Below, piece by piece: positions 1-9,784 of a stretch of 64,000 bases of DNA. Origin of the DNA: Candidatus Rokuibacteriota bacterium. GTDB lineage: Bacteria; Methylomirabilota; Methylomirabilia; Rokubacteriales; CSP1-6. The translations under genes were made by a program, and so were the position numbers. The stretch covers positions 1-64,000 of the forward strand of contig QHSU01000081.1 in assembly GCA_003220535.1 (NCBI GenBank), read 5' to 3'. Position 1 is the stretch's first letter. Every line of letters begins with the position of its first letter. The notes under the pieces were generated by a model, which searched no databases, was not told the DNA's origin, and was given only the letters and a program-made list of their open reading frames with translations.

Positions 1-663
1 CCGAGGATCCGCGTCGCTGACGCGCTCTCGGCGCTGACGCCGACGCCGGTCCTCACCGTCACCCCTGCCAGCGTCGTAGCAGGAGGCACGGTGACGGCGA
101 CCTGGAGCGGCATCGCTGCCCCGACACCACGGGACTGGATCGGGCTTTATGTCTCGGGGACCAGCGACGAGGCCTATCTCGGGTGGATCTACGTCAGTTG
201 CTCCCAGACAGCGGGGGCCGCGAAGGCCGCCGGCTCGTGCCCGTTCACGATACCAAGCGGACTGGCGCCGGGTAGCTATGAGCTGCGGATATACGCGAAC
301 AACGCCTACACCCGGCTGGCCACCAGCGGGACGTTCACCGTCACTGGGTCCGGCGGCGCTACCCTGGGCGTGAGCCCAACGAGCGTCGCGGCGGGAGGAA
401 CAGTGACCGCCACGTGGAGCAGGATTCCCGCGCCGACGTCAACGGACTGGATCGGGCTTTATGTCTCCGGGACAGGCGACCAGGCTTATCTCGCGTGGAT
501 CTACGTCAGCTGCTCCCAGAGTCCCAGCGCAGCGTCGGCCGCCGGCTCGTGCCCGTTCACGCTGCCGAGCGGACTGGCGCCGGGTCGCTATGAGCTGCGG
601 CTCTACGCAAACGACGCCTACGCCCGGCTGGCCACCAGCAATCCATTCGACATGACTCCATGA
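1..663 (+). CDS. C-terminal part of a secreted protein with two SKICH-like repeats
   Basis: The frame is open from base 1, so the N-terminus lies outside the window; 220 residues remain. They form two near-identical units of about 95 residues (roughly residues 17-114 and 120-217). Each unit carries the pattern GGTVTATWS, then DWIGLYVSG, a YLxWIYVSCSQ stretch, an AGSCPF segment and a PxGxYELRxYAN strand. The DWIGLY core and the closing YELR/YAN strand resemble SKICH/Ig-like beta-sandwich domains found in extracellular bacterial proteins. Each unit has two cysteines (SCSQ and SCPF) that could form a disulfide, which fits export. A GTG at base 91 could be mistaken for a start, but it lies inside the first repeat. 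The function of the whole protein cannot be told from this fragment. The end is convergent with the phosphate transporter gene. Confidence 0.7.
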   Translation, partial: PRIRVADALSALTPTPVLTVTPASVVAGGTVTATWSGIAAPTPRDWIGLYVSGTSDEAYLGWIYVSCSQTAGAAKAAGSCPFTIPSGLAPGSYELRIYANNAYTRLATSGTFTVTGSGGATLGVSPTSVAAGGTVTATWSRIPAPTSTDWIGLYVSGTGDQAYLAWIYVSCSQSPSAASAAGSCPFTLPSGLAPGRYELRLYANDAYARLATSNPFDMTP

Positions 664-711
664 GACTTCCTCGCCGGGACGTCCGGGGCCCTACCTGCGC
701 TTCGCTGAGCT

Positions 712-1704
712 TCAGGCGCCCGCGAGGCGCAGGAGCGTCCAGACGACGGCGGCGACGAGCGCCGAGGCGGGAATGGTGAGAATCCACGCCCAGAGGATCT
801 TTCCCGCCACTCCCCAGCGGACGGCCGAGAAGCGCTGGATGGCGCCGACGCCCATGATCGAGCCGCTGATCGTCTGAGTGGTGCTGACGGGAATGCCGGC
901 GATGGCCGTGCCGATCAGCGTGATGGCGCCGGCGGTCTCCGCGCAGAAGCCGCCGACCGGACGGAGCTTCGTGATCCGCATTCCCATGGTCCGCACGATC
1001 CGCCAGCCCCCGGCCATCGTGCCCAGCCCCATCGCCGCATGCGCCGCGAGCACGACCCAGAAAGGCACGTAGAACTCGGCCCCGAGGTAGCCCGTGCTGA
1101 AGAGCAGCACCGCGACGATCCCCATCGTCTTCTGCGCGTCGTTGGTGCCGTGACCCAGGCTGTACGCGGCGGCCGACAGGAGCTGGCCGCGGCGGAAGAT
1201 CTTGTCGACACGCCCCGGCGTCGCCTGCTTGAAGACGTTGAGGACGAGCACCATCATCGCGAACCCGACGACCAGGCCGATCAGCGGCGCCAGGATCATG
1301 AACGCACCGATCTTGATCAGGCCACCGGCCATTAGCGAGCCGAAGCCCGCCTTGACCACGGCGGCGCCGGCGAAGCCGCCGATCAGCGCGTGCGAGGAGC
1401 TGGTGGGCAGCCCCCACACCCAGGTGATCAAGTCCCAGACGATCGCGCCGATGAGCCCGGCGAGGATCACCCACTGATCGACGACGCTGGTCTCGACGAC
1501 GCCCTTGCCGACCGTCCGCGCCACGCTGACGCCGAAGCCGAACGCGGCGACGAAGTTGAAGAACGCCGCCCAGACGACCGCCTGGAGCGGCGTCAGCACG
1601 CGGGTCGAGACGACCGTGGCGATCGAGTTGGCGGCGTCGTGGAACCCGTTGATGAAGTCGAAGACGAGGGCGACGAAAACGATGAAGACGACCAGGGAGA
1701 GCAC
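712..1704 (-). CDS. pit: PiT-family inorganic phosphate transporter
   Basis: A 330-residue, strongly hydrophobic protein that should import phosphate by cation symport through the inner membrane. The N-terminal FDFINGFHDAANS segment and the later GHGTNDAQKTMG segment are the two signature halves of the PiT (PF01384) family. Helices fill most of the remainder. The length fits short bacterial PiT proteins. The start is GTG, only 17 bases after the stop of the DUF47 gene, and its ribosome site is weak, so coupling to the upstream gene is likely. PiT plus DUF47 is a common bacterial pair in which the DUF47 protein is thought to modulate the transporter. No Pho box was recognised. Confidence 0.93.
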   Translation of the reverse strand: MLSLVVFIVFVALVFDFINGFHDAANSIATVVSTRVLTPLQAVVWAAFFNFVAAFGFGVSVARTVGKGVVETSVVDQWVILAGLIGAIVWDLITWVWGLPTSSSHALIGGFAGAAVVKAGFGSLMAGGLIKIGAFMILAPLIGLVVGFAMMVLVLNVFKQATPGRVDKIFRRGQLLSAAAYSLGHGTNDAQKTMGIVAVLLFSTGYLGAEFYVPFWVVLAAHAAMGLGTMAGGWRIVRTMGMRITKLRPVGGFCAETAGAITLIGTAIAGIPVSTTQTISGSIMGVGAIQRFSAVRWGVAGKILWAWILTIPASALVAAVVWTLLRLAGA

Positions 1705-1721
1705 CGCTCAGGCCGGGGTGG

Positions 1722-2339
1722 TCACGCCATCTTCAGGATGATCCCCTCGATCACGTTGGCGACGTCCTCGCAGCGGTCCGTGACGATCTCCATCGTCTCG
1801 TAGATCTCTTTCCACTTGATGACCTCGATGGGGTCGCTCGCCTCGTCGAACATCGCGGCGAGGCTGTCGCGCAGCAGGACGTCGGCGGTGTTCTCCAGAC
1901 GATTCACCTCGACGGTGTGCTCGTGGAAGCCGGGGTCCATCGTCCGCAGGCACCGGATGCAGCGGTCCATCGCGTGCGTGGTGTTGACGATGACCTCGGC
2001 CATGGCCCGACACGCCGAGGTCGGCTCCTTGATGCGATAGACCACCAGACGCTCGGCGGCCGCTTCGATGTAGTCCAGCACGTCGTCGAGGCGCGAGGCC
2101 AGGTCGTGGATGTCCTCCCGGTCGATCGGCGTGATGAAGGTCGTGTTCAGCTTCTTGATGATCTCGTGGGTGGTGTGATCGCCCTCGTGCTCCACTTCCT
2201 TGATCGCGTGCGCCTTGGCCCGCGCGTCGGCGAAGTTGTGGACCATCTCGCGCAGCAGGGCGGCGGCTCGGATGATGTGCTGGGACTGCTGCTCGAAGTA
2301 GTCGAAGAACCGGACTTCCTTCGGGATCAGGTTGAACAT
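1722..2339 (-). CDS. DUF47 PhoU-like phosphate transport regulator
   Basis: A 205-residue, alpha-helical, soluble protein of the DUF47/PhoU_div family (PF01865). Typical features are the start MFNLIPKEVRFFDYFEQQ, the acidic/histidine stretch EVEHEGDHTTHEI, the TTFITPIDREDIHDLASRLDDVLD core, and the C-terminal segment ending in the VANVIEGIILKMA type of helix. In the family these acidic clusters bind metal ions. It is the first gene of a two-gene operon with the PiT transporter. The gap to ureD is only 51 bases, and ureD ends with a hairpin that may separate the two transcription units. Its role as regulator of PiT is inferred from family context. Confidence 0.92.
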   Translation of the reverse strand: MFNLIPKEVRFFDYFEQQSQHIIRAAALLREMVHNFADARAKAHAIKEVEHEGDHTTHEIIKKLNTTFITPIDREDIHDLASRLDDVLDYIEAAAERLVVYRIKEPTSACRAMAEVIVNTTHAMDRCIRCLRTMDPGFHEHTVEVNRLENTADVLLRDSLAAMFDEASDPIEVIKWKEIYETMEIVTDRCEDVANVIEGIILKMA

Positions 2340-2390
2340 TGACCCGGGCCCGAGTGTAACGGAAACGTCACAATTTCGCCAGCGAAGCCG

Positions 2391-3260
2391 CTAGGCCTTT
2401 CGCAACGCGAGCGGCGAAAGGCCGAGAAGGGCCCGGCGGGCCAGCCCCCAGCAGGTCTCGACGGTCTCGACGAGCTCGGGCGCGCTCGCCGCCAGGCAGC
2501 GGACGAGCGCCCCGCGGCGGGCCAGCGCGGCCACGCCGACCCACGGGGCTTCGCCGCCCGCGCCGCACCGCTCGACCTCCTGCCGAACCTCCGCCGTGAA
2601 ACGATCGCGATCGAAGACGCCGATGATCGCAATCGAGGCGAAGTAGGGATGCGACTCACAGGATCCCAGTCCGTCCCACACCCCGTCGTCCTCGGCGGCC
2701 GCCCCCCGCAGGACGAACCGGTCGTGGAGCAGCCAGCCGTGCTGGTCCCGGACCGACACGGCGCTCTCGAGGACGGCGAACCGCCACGCCTCGCCGCGCG
2801 CGATCCGGCCGGCGGAGAAGGCATCCACGAGGATGAGCCCGGCGGTCTCGTCCATGTCGACGGCGATCGCCTGGTGAAAGGCCGAGCCGGCGAACGGGAT
2901 CGTGTGGTCGGGCACCCACTCGACGACCGCCTGCCGATCGAGCGTGAGCCGGACGATCTGGGTGGCGCCCTCGGCCGCGGCACGGTACACCCGCGTGGCC
3001 GAGGGGGTCGTCAGGACCGCATGGGCTCCGGCCGCTGCGTGGACGTCGATCGAGAGCCGATCGCCGCCGACGAGCCCACCCGTCGGATTCAGGATCGAGA
3101 CGACTGCCGCCGGGTCGTCGAGCGAGACCGGCGCCAGCACCTGGAGCGGCAGCGTGTACCGGCAGCCCGCGACGACGGTCGCGGGCCCCCGCCGCTCGCA
3201 GCGGAGCTGCAGTGCCCCGTCGCGCCCGACGCGGACGCCCTCGACCGCCGTCGCCGTCAT
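2391..3260 (-). CDS. ureD: urease accessory protein UreD
   Basis: A 289-residue UreD/UreH homologue. In the family UreD binds apo-urease and, with UreF and UreG, forms the complex that delivers nickel to the active site and channels the metal. Recognisable are the LNPTGGLVGGDRLSIDVHAAAG segment (about residues 58-79), the TTPSATRVYRA stretch and the VEWVPDHTIPFAGS motif. It is the last urease gene on this strand. Its ATG overlaps the ureG stop by four bases, so translation is coupled. UreD is placed last here, whereas many bacteria have it first. Confidence 0.93.
   Translation of the reverse strand: MTATAVEGVRVGRDGALQLRCERRGPATVVAGCRYTLPLQVLAPVSLDDPAAVVSILNPTGGLVGGDRLSIDVHAAAGAHAVLTTPSATRVYRAAAEGATQIVRLTLDRQAVVEWVPDHTIPFAGSAFHQAIAVDMDETAGLILVDAFSAGRIARGEAWRFAVLESAVSVRDQHGWLLHDRFVLRGAAAEDDGVWDGLGSCESHPYFASIAIIGVFDRDRFTAEVRQEVERCGAGGEAPWVGVAALARRGALVRCLAASAPELVETVETCWGLARRALLGLSPLALRKA
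2394..2423 (-). terminator. hairpin at the 3' end of ureD
   Basis: Perfect 10-base inverted arms GGCCTTTCGC (2394-2403) and GCGAAAGGCC (2414-2423) enclose a 10-base loop. The hairpin covers the last codons of ureD and abuts its TAG. No T-run follows on the minus strand, so this is a terminator-like or RNA-stabilising hairpin rather than a textbook intrinsic terminator. Confidence 0.35.
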
Positions 3261-3886
3261 CCCGTGGTCGCCGCGTCGAGCGAGAGCTCGTGACGGATCC
3301 AGGCGAGGATCGCGTCAACGCCCTCGCCCGCCCGGAGATTCGTGAAGACGAAGGGCCGGGCGCCACGCATGCGGCGCGAATCGCGCTCCATCACGGAGAG
3401 GTCCGCGCCCACGTGGGCCGCCAGATCGATCTTGTTGATCACCAGGAGGTCGGAGCGCGTGATCCCCGGACCGCCCTTGCGCGGGATCTTCTCGCCCTCG
3501 GCGACGTCGATCACGTAAATCGCCGCATCGACCAGCTCGGGGCTGAACGTCGCCGCGAGGTTGTCGCCGCCGCTCTCGATGAGAAGAAGCTCGAGCTCTG
3601 GAAATCTCTTCTGGAGCTCCCGCACCGCCTCGAGGTTGGCCGACGCGTCCTCTCGGATCGCCGTGTGCGGGCACCCGCCGGTCTCGACGCCGACGACCCG
3701 CTCGGCCGGCAGCGCACCGCGGCGCACGAGGAACTCGGCGTCCTCCTTCGTGTAGATGTCGTTGGTGATGACCGCCATGTCGAGCTCGGCCGAAAGGCGC
3801 CGGCAGAGCACCTCGGCCAGCGCGGTCTTGCCCGAGCCGACGGGTCCACCGATGCCGATCTTCAACGGGCGCGGAATCGTGCTCAT
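3257..3886 (-). CDS. ureG: urease accessory GTPase UreG
   Basis: A 209-residue SIMIBI-class GTPase that powers nickel insertion into urease. The P-loop GIGGPVGSGKTAL lies at about residues 11-23. The family Cys-Pro-His nickel site is in VETGGCPHTAIREDAS, and IESGGDNLAATFSPEL and the NKIDLA guanine-binding motif are present. I place the start at the ATG of MSTIPRPLKIGIGG (3886), because the frame continues 24 codons further upstream but that extension resembles no UreG N-terminus. The chosen ATG overlaps the ureF stop by four bases, and the ureD start overlaps its own stop the same way. Confidence 0.95.
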   Translation of the reverse strand: MSTIPRPLKIGIGGPVGSGKTALAEVLCRRLSAELDMAVITNDIYTKEDAEFLVRRGALPAERVVGVETGGCPHTAIREDASANLEAVRELQKRFPELELLLIESGGDNLAATFSPELVDAAIYVIDVAEGEKIPRKGGPGITRSDLLVINKIDLAAHVGADLSVMERDSRRMRGARPFVFTNLRAGEGVDAILAWIRHELSLDAATTG

Positions 3887-4575
3887 GACCTGAACAACCT
3901 CATGTCGAGCGTCGCGTGACGGATGCCCGCGATCTCGAGCGCAGGACCGAAGCTCCACAGGTCGTCCGGCGTCGCCGTCGCCGCGGCGGCGGCCAGCCGC
4001 TCGATCCGGCCCCGCATGGCGGCCAGCACGCGCTGGCCGTCGAGCTGTCCGAGCGCGATCAGCCGCAGGCCCGCGCCGACCAGCAGGGCCGCCGTGGAGT
4101 AGAGGTATGCCGCCGCGGCGCGCTCGGGCTCGGCGCCGCCGCGCCCGACCGCAGCGCCGAACACCGTCGCGTGATGACTGGCCGCGAGCTCCTCGTCCAC
4201 GGATCGGGCCAGGCGAGCGAGGAACGGATCGTCGCCGAGGCTCGAGGCGATCCGCAGCGCCTGCCGGCCCATCTGGCGGCTCGCCGTCCGGAACTCTGGG
4301 ACGCTCTTCATCGCGTCGAGCCGCGCATCGAGCGCGATCCAGCCCTCGGCGTCGGCCTCGCGTGCCAGACGCACCGCGATCGCAGCCGCGGCGGCGTCCG
4401 CGGGGCCGGCCGAGCCGTCGAGGTGTGCCGCGACGAATGCCTCCAGACCCGAGCGGTCCCGAACCCGCCCGTCCTGCACGTACGTCTCGAGACCGAACGA
4501 GTGGGCGAAGCCGCCGGCCGGGAACAACCCATCGGCGAACTGGAGAAGTGTGAGCAGCGCCGGATCACCGGTCAT
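3883..4575 (-). CDS. ureF: urease accessory protein UreF
   Basis: A 230-residue all-helical UreF homologue. In the family UreF bridges UreD and UreG and gates the GTPase. The N-terminal LLQFADGLFPAGGFAHSFGLETYVQDGRV segment is diagnostic (FPxGxFxHSxGLE pattern), and SASLGDDPFLARL-like and HHATVFGAAVG segments follow. The first codons overlap the ureE stop by 11 bases. The length and the absence of membrane segments fit the family. Confidence 0.93.
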   Translation of the reverse strand: MTGDPALLTLLQFADGLFPAGGFAHSFGLETYVQDGRVRDRSGLEAFVAAHLDGSAGPADAAAAAIAVRLAREADAEGWIALDARLDAMKSVPEFRTASRQMGRQALRIASSLGDDPFLARLARSVDEELAASHHATVFGAAVGRGGAEPERAAAAYLYSTAALLVGAGLRLIALGQLDGQRVLAAMRGRIERLAAAAATATPDDLWSFGPALEIAGIRHATLDMRLFRS

Positions 4576-5005
4576 GGCGGTGTCCCGTTCCGACCGGCAC
4601 GAACACCGCCTGCGCCCGCTCGAAGCCGACGCCGAGCCGGGTCAAGAGCTGATCCATCGCCGGGTCGTCGGGCACGAGGAGCCGATCGCCGTCGACGGCC
4701 AGCGTGAAGTGACGGTTGCCCACCTCGAAGGCGATGCGCAGCGCCTCCTCACGCGAGCTCGGCATGACCGCCAGGACCGGTTCCGCCGCGCCCTCCACCA
4801 CGACGTACCAGTCAGGGCCGACATGAAGAATCTCGCCAGGCGTGAGCGTGCTGCCGGTGGGCAGCGCCAGCGCGAGCACCCGCCCCCCCGTCGTCGTCGC
4901 GCGCCGACGCCCCCAGCGCCGCTCCTCGGCCGTGAGCACGAGCGTGTCGCGCTCCCGCCCCGCCAGATCCCCATCGCGCGTCTGCGCCCACGGCTCCGTG
5001 ATCAC
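4565..5005 (-). CDS. ureE: urease accessory nickel chaperone UreE
   Basis: A 146-residue UreE homologue that would carry nickel to the UreDFG complex. The N-terminal peptide-binding-like domain begins VITEPWAQ, and the C-terminal metal-binding domain contains VGNRHFTLAVDGDRLLVP and the LGVGFERAQAVFVP motif. The C-terminus is short, with only GHRHDR instead of a long poly-histidine tail, so any extra nickel storage would be small. The frame is open for 71 codons upstream, but the GTG at 5005 has a GAGG five bases before it and begins exactly where family homology starts. A 148-base gap with a strong hairpin separates it from ureC. Confidence 0.88.
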   Translation of the reverse strand: MITEPWAQTRDGDLAGRERDTLVLTAEERRWGRRRATTTGGRVLALALPTGSTLTPGEILHVGPDWYVVVEGAAEPVLAVMPSSREEALRIAFEVGNRHFTLAVDGDRLLVPDDPAMDQLLTRLGVGFERAQAVFVPVGTGHRHDR

Positions 5006-5110
5006 TGGAACCTCAGCGCCGCCGGCAGGATCGCGACCCCCACCAGCAGTAACGGGATGCCCGCTGGAACGATCGAGCCCCCGGCTCGATCGCGACGCGG
5101 ATGGGGGGGT

Positions 5111-5137
5111 ATGGGGGGCCATGTCGGGGCCCCCCAT
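5111..5137 (-). terminator. intercistronic hairpin after ureC
   Basis: Perfect 10-base arms ATGGGGGGCC (5111-5120) and GGCCCCCCAT (5128-5137) enclose a seven-base loop, 16 bases downstream of the ureC stop. A 13-base direct repeat, TTCTAATGGGGGG on the minus strand, occurs twice with a 17-base period; its first copy contains the ureC stop codon. The element could attenuate transcription into ureEFGD or protect the ureABC message. Confidence 0.45.
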
Positions 5138-5153
5138 TAGAATAAGCCCCCCA

Positions 5154-6868
<1,715 letters not shown>

Positions 6869-6872
<4 letters not shown>

Positions 6873-7219
6873 GACGGCCGCGCCCACGCCGCGAGCCTCG
6901 CCAGCGCCTGGTCGCGGCCGCTGCCCTCGGTCAGCGCGTTCAGGCCGAAGACCCGACGAGCGCCGCCGAGCTCGACGAGCGTTACCCGCTTCTCGTCGCC
7001 CGGCTCGAAGCGGACCGCCGTGCCGGCCGGCACGTTCAACCTCATCCCAAAGGCTTGGGCACGATCGAAACGAAGTGCACGATTGACCTCGAAGAAGTGG
7101 AAGTGCGAGCCGATCTGGATGGGCCGGTCGCCCGTGTTGGCCACCGTGAGCTCGACCGTGCGGCGGCCCTGGTTCGCGACGATCTCGCCGTCACCCAACA
7201 CGTACTCACCCGGAATCAC
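6869..7219 (-). CDS. ureB: urease beta subunit UreB
   Basis: A 116-residue beta subunit of the (UreABC)3 complex. The hallmark is VIPGEYVLGDGEI at the N-terminus, then NTGDRPIQIGSHFHFFEVN, FDRAQAFGMRLNVPAGTAVRFEPG and LVELGGARRVFGLN. The frame is open far upstream, but the GTG at 7219 has a strong AAGGAGG six bases before it and starts the conserved sequence. It shares a GTGA overlap with the stop of the GNAT gene that sits between ureA and ureB. The end overlaps the ureC ATG. Confidence 0.95.
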
Positions 7220-7803
7220 GGTTGGCCTCCTTCGATCAGTAGCCGGTAGTAGAACGCGCTCGGATCGAGGGCGCCGCCGGCGCTCCTCGCGTATGCGGGA
7301 ATCGCGCCCGCGAAGTGGTAGCCGAGCGCGGTGTAGAGCCGCTCCGACGGGTCGCCCTGACGCGTGTCGAGCACCAGCGTCGTGCGACCAAGGCGGCGCG
7401 CGCGCTCCTCCACCGCCAGCATGAGCGCCCGTCCGATCCCACGCCGGCGGGCCTTCGTGTGCACGATCACCTTGGCCACCTCGGCGCGATGGAGCGCGTT
7501 CCGACGCGTCGCCAGCAACAGCTGAGCCGTCCCCACGATCTCGCCGCGCCCGGACGCGCCGTCGCCCGCGTCGCGCGCGACCACCAGCACACAAGACCCC
7601 TCGCGGACCGCACCCGCAACCGTCTGCCAATACGCCTCACCCTCGGCCTCCGCCAGGGGCGGCAGGAACCCCACCGACGCCCCACTATCGACCGCATCCT
7701 TGAGCAACGTAACCAGCTGCGGCCGATGCCGAACCACGTCCTCGGCGCCGAGCGACTCGATCACGATCGACGCCGGGCCCAAGCGTCCCGTCCTCGAAGT
7801 CAT
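7216..7803 (-). CDS. GNAT-family N-acetyltransferase inside the urease operon
   Basis: A 195-residue GNAT protein. The acetyl-CoA pyrophosphate-binding loop is seen as VIVHTKARRRGIGRALMLAVEERARRLG (Q/RxxGxG/A type, around residues 125-150). The expected LVLDTRQGDPSERLYTALGYHFAGAIP strand-helix follows. I choose the ATG of MTSRTGRLGPAS; the frame runs 25 codons further into an inverted repeat that is unlikely to be coding. It lies between ureA and ureB and is translationally coupled to ureB, so it should be made together with urease. The substrate is unknown. GNAT genes are occasionally found in urease clusters, but none of the known assembly factors is of this type. Confidence 0.85.
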   Translation of the reverse strand: MTSRTGRLGPASIVIESLGAEDVVRHRPQLVTLLKDAVDSGASVGFLPPLAEAEGEAYWQTVAGAVREGSCVLVVARDAGDGASGRGEIVGTAQLLLATRRNALHRAEVAKVIVHTKARRRGIGRALMLAVEERARRLGRTTLVLDTRQGDPSERLYTALGYHFAGAIPAYARSAGGALDPSAFYYRLLIEGGQP

Positions 7804-7832
7804 GTCAAGACTCCGATGGACGCAGAGGGGAG

Positions 7833-7977
7833 GCGACGGGCGGGTGCGGGAGGGGTCGACTGGACCCGTTCCCGTCAAGTGGCGGCGGGCGGCGCGCGCC
7901 CAGATGGAGCCCAGCCGCCCAGGAGCAGCGCGCGCGTGCCGCGTGGTCCAATCGACCCCTCCCGCACCCGCCCGTCG
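7833..7977. repeat. 33-base inverted repeat between ureA and the GNAT gene
   Basis: The arms 7833-7865 and 7945-7977 are complementary at 32 of 33 positions; the only mismatch is GTCGAC against ATCGAC. They enclose a 79-base GC-rich loop. The structure fills most of the 204-base ureA-GNAT gap. The folded RNA would be a very stable stem of over 30 base pairs, able to act as a partial terminator or processing site. It could also be a small non-autonomous insertion. I see no flanking target duplication and no second copy in the window. Confidence 0.85.
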
Positions 7978-8007
7978 CCGTCGACTCCACGTCCACGCGA
8001 TGGAACA

Positions 8008-8310
8008 TTACCGGATCGGATGGTGAATAGTGACGAGCTTGGTGCCGTCGGGGAAGGTGCCCTCCACCTGCACCTCTTCGAGCATCTCGGGCACGCCTTC
8101 CATCACGTCGTCGCGGCCGAGGACGTCGAGACCGGCCGCCATCAGCTCCGAGACGCTCCGTCCGTCGCGGATGCCCTCGAGGATCTCGGCCGTGATGAGC
8201 GCGAGCGCCTCGGGGTGGTTGAGCTTGAGACCGCGGGAGCGCCGGCGGCGCGCGACCTCGGCCGCGGTGAAGACGAGGAGCTTCTCCTGCTCACGTGGGG
8301 TGAGGTGCAT
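8008..8310 (-). CDS. ureA: urease gamma subunit UreA
   Basis: A 100-residue gamma subunit. The start MHLTPREQEKLLVFTAAEVARRRRSRGLKLNHPEA, the EALALITAEILEGIRDG stretch, MEGVPEMLEEVQVEGTFPDGTKLVTIHHPI and the overall length are typical of bacterial UreA. It lies 24 bases downstream of urtE, which joins the urea transporter to the urease genes as one transcription unit. It is separated from ureB by a GNAT gene and a long inverted repeat, which is unusual since ureA and ureB are normally adjacent or fused. Confidence 0.96.
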   Translation of the reverse strand: MHLTPREQEKLLVFTAAEVARRRRSRGLKLNHPEALALITAEILEGIRDGRSVSELMAAGLDVLGRDDVMEGVPEMLEEVQVEGTFPDGTKLVTIHHPIR

Positions 8311-8334
8311 CGTCGAACCTCCTGACCAACGGTG

Positions 8335-9024
8335 TCAGACCGCCAGGTGCTGCCTGACCATCTCGGGCCGTAAGTCGCGGGTCGCGCCCGAAGCGACGAC
8401 GGCGCCCTTGGCCATGATCACGTATTTGTCGGCGAGGCGCTCGGCGAATTCGAGGTACTGCTCGACGAGCAGGACGGCCAGCCCGAGCTCCCTCTTGATC
8501 CGCCGGAGGGCCTCCTCGATCTCGAGGATGATCGAGGGCTGGATGCCCTCGGTGGGCTCGTCGAGCATGAGCAGCTTCGGCTTCGTGAGCAGCGCGCGCC
8601 CGATCGCGAGCATCTGCTGCTCGCCGCCCGACAGCACACCCCCCTTGCGGGCGAGCAGCGGCTCGAGCGCGGGGAAGAGCGTGAGCGGCTCGTCCAGCGA
8701 CGAGGCGCGCCCGCACCCGAGCAAGGCCATCCGCAAGTTCTCCTCGACGGTGAGATGCGGAAAGATCTCGCGCCCCTGGGGCACGTAGCCGATGCCGGCT
8801 CGCGCCCGGCGGTCGGGAGACCAGGCCGTGATGTCGGCGCCGTCGAAGGTCACCCGCCCGCTCCGCACCGGCAGGAGGCCGATCGCGGTCTTGAGCAGCG
8901 TGGTCTTCCCGACGCCGTTGCGCCCCATGAGACAGACGAGCTCGCCGGGCCCGACCTCGAGGTCCACGCCCCAGAGCACCTGCGACTGGCCGTACGCGAC
9001 GTCGAGTCCGTTAATGGACAGCAT
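8335..9024 (-). CDS. urtE: urea ABC transporter ATP-binding protein UrtE
   Basis: A 229-residue ATPase of the branched-chain amino acid/urea class (LivF-like). Walker A is GRNGVGKTT (about residues 34-42). The VPQGREIFPHLTVEENL segment is typical of UrtE/LivF, the signature is LSGGEQQ, and Walker B is LLMLDEPTEGIQPSI. EQYLEF in place of the usual H-loop region is also typical of this subfamily. It overlaps urtD by 14 bases. With UrtD it drives urea uptake through UrtB and UrtC. Confidence 0.94.
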   Translation of the reverse strand: MLSINGLDVAYGQSQVLWGVDLEVGPGELVCLMGRNGVGKTTLLKTAIGLLPVRSGRVTFDGADITAWSPDRRARAGIGYVPQGREIFPHLTVEENLRMALLGCGRASSLDEPLTLFPALEPLLARKGGVLSGGEQQMLAIGRALLTKPKLLMLDEPTEGIQPSIILEIEEALRRIKRELGLAVLLVEQYLEFAERLADKYVIMAKGAVVASGATRDLRPEMVRQHLAV

Positions 9025-9784
9025 CGGCCGCCTCGCGCCGGCGTCCGAGATAGACCTCGAGGACGCGCGGATCGCTCTGGACCTGCTCTACCGGGCCCTC
9101 GCAGAGCACCGTCCCCTGATGGAGCACCGTGACCTGGCGGGCGATCTGCCGCACGAATTCCATGTCGTGCTCGATGACGAGGACCGACCGGTCGACGGCG
9201 ATCGTCTCGAGCAGCTCCCCCGTCCGCGCGGTCTCCTCGTCGGTCATGCCGGCGACCGGCTCGTCCACCAGCAAGAGCTCCGGATCCTGCGCGATCACCA
9301 TGCCGATCTCGAGCCACTGCTTCTCGCCGTGCGAGAGGGCGCCCGCCTTCCTCTCCGCCTTGGCCGCGAGCTGCACGGTCTCCAGGGTGTGGGCGATACG
9401 CTCGCGCTCCTCGGCCAGGTCGCGCTGCCGGAGCGCGGCGAAGACGCCCTTCGAGGCCCGCCGGAGCGAGAGCTCGACGTTGTCCCAGACCGTGAGGTTC
9501 ACGAAGACTGACGGCGTCTGGAACTTCCGTCCGATCCCCAGCTGGGCGATCTGGTTCTCGCGGAGCGGCAAGAGATCGGTGCTCTGGCCGAAGATGACCC
9601 GGCCGCTCTCGGGCTTGACACGACCGGAGACGACGTCGAGCAGCGTCGTCTTGCCGGCGCCGTTGGGGCCGATGACGACCCGGAGCTCGCGCCGGTCCAT
9701 GAAGAAGTTGAGGCGGCTCAGCGCCTTGAACCCGTCGAAGTTCACGGTGACGTCTTCTAGATAGATGATGCTACCGGCGCTCAT
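9011..9784 (-). CDS. urtD: urea ABC transporter ATP-binding protein UrtD
   Basis: A 257-residue ATPase of the LivG-like class. Walker A is GPNGAGKTTLL, the Q-loop region is IGRKFQTPSVFVNLTVWDNVEL (the FQxPxVFxxLTVxxN pattern of UrtD), the signature is LSHGEKQWLEIG, and Walker B is LLLVDEPVAGMTDEE. Urea specificity is inferred from its place in a complete urtABCDE set next to urease. The start codon is immediately preceded by a copy of a dispersed repeat. Confidence 0.94.
   Translation of the reverse strand: MSAGSIIYLEDVTVNFDGFKALSRLNFFMDRRELRVVIGPNGAGKTTLLDVVSGRVKPESGRVIFGQSTDLLPLRENQIAQLGIGRKFQTPSVFVNLTVWDNVELSLRRASKGVFAALRQRDLAEERERIAHTLETVQLAAKAERKAGALSHGEKQWLEIGMVIAQDPELLLVDEPVAGMTDEETARTGELLETIAVDRSVLVIEHDMEFVRQIARQVTVLHQGTVLCEGPVEQVQSDPRVLEVYLGRRREAADAVH

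Noticed and set aside
7804..7878. An N-terminal extension of the GNAT protein to 220 residues
   Set aside because: The extra 25 codons lie in the inverted-repeat region and have no resemblance to GNAT N-termini.
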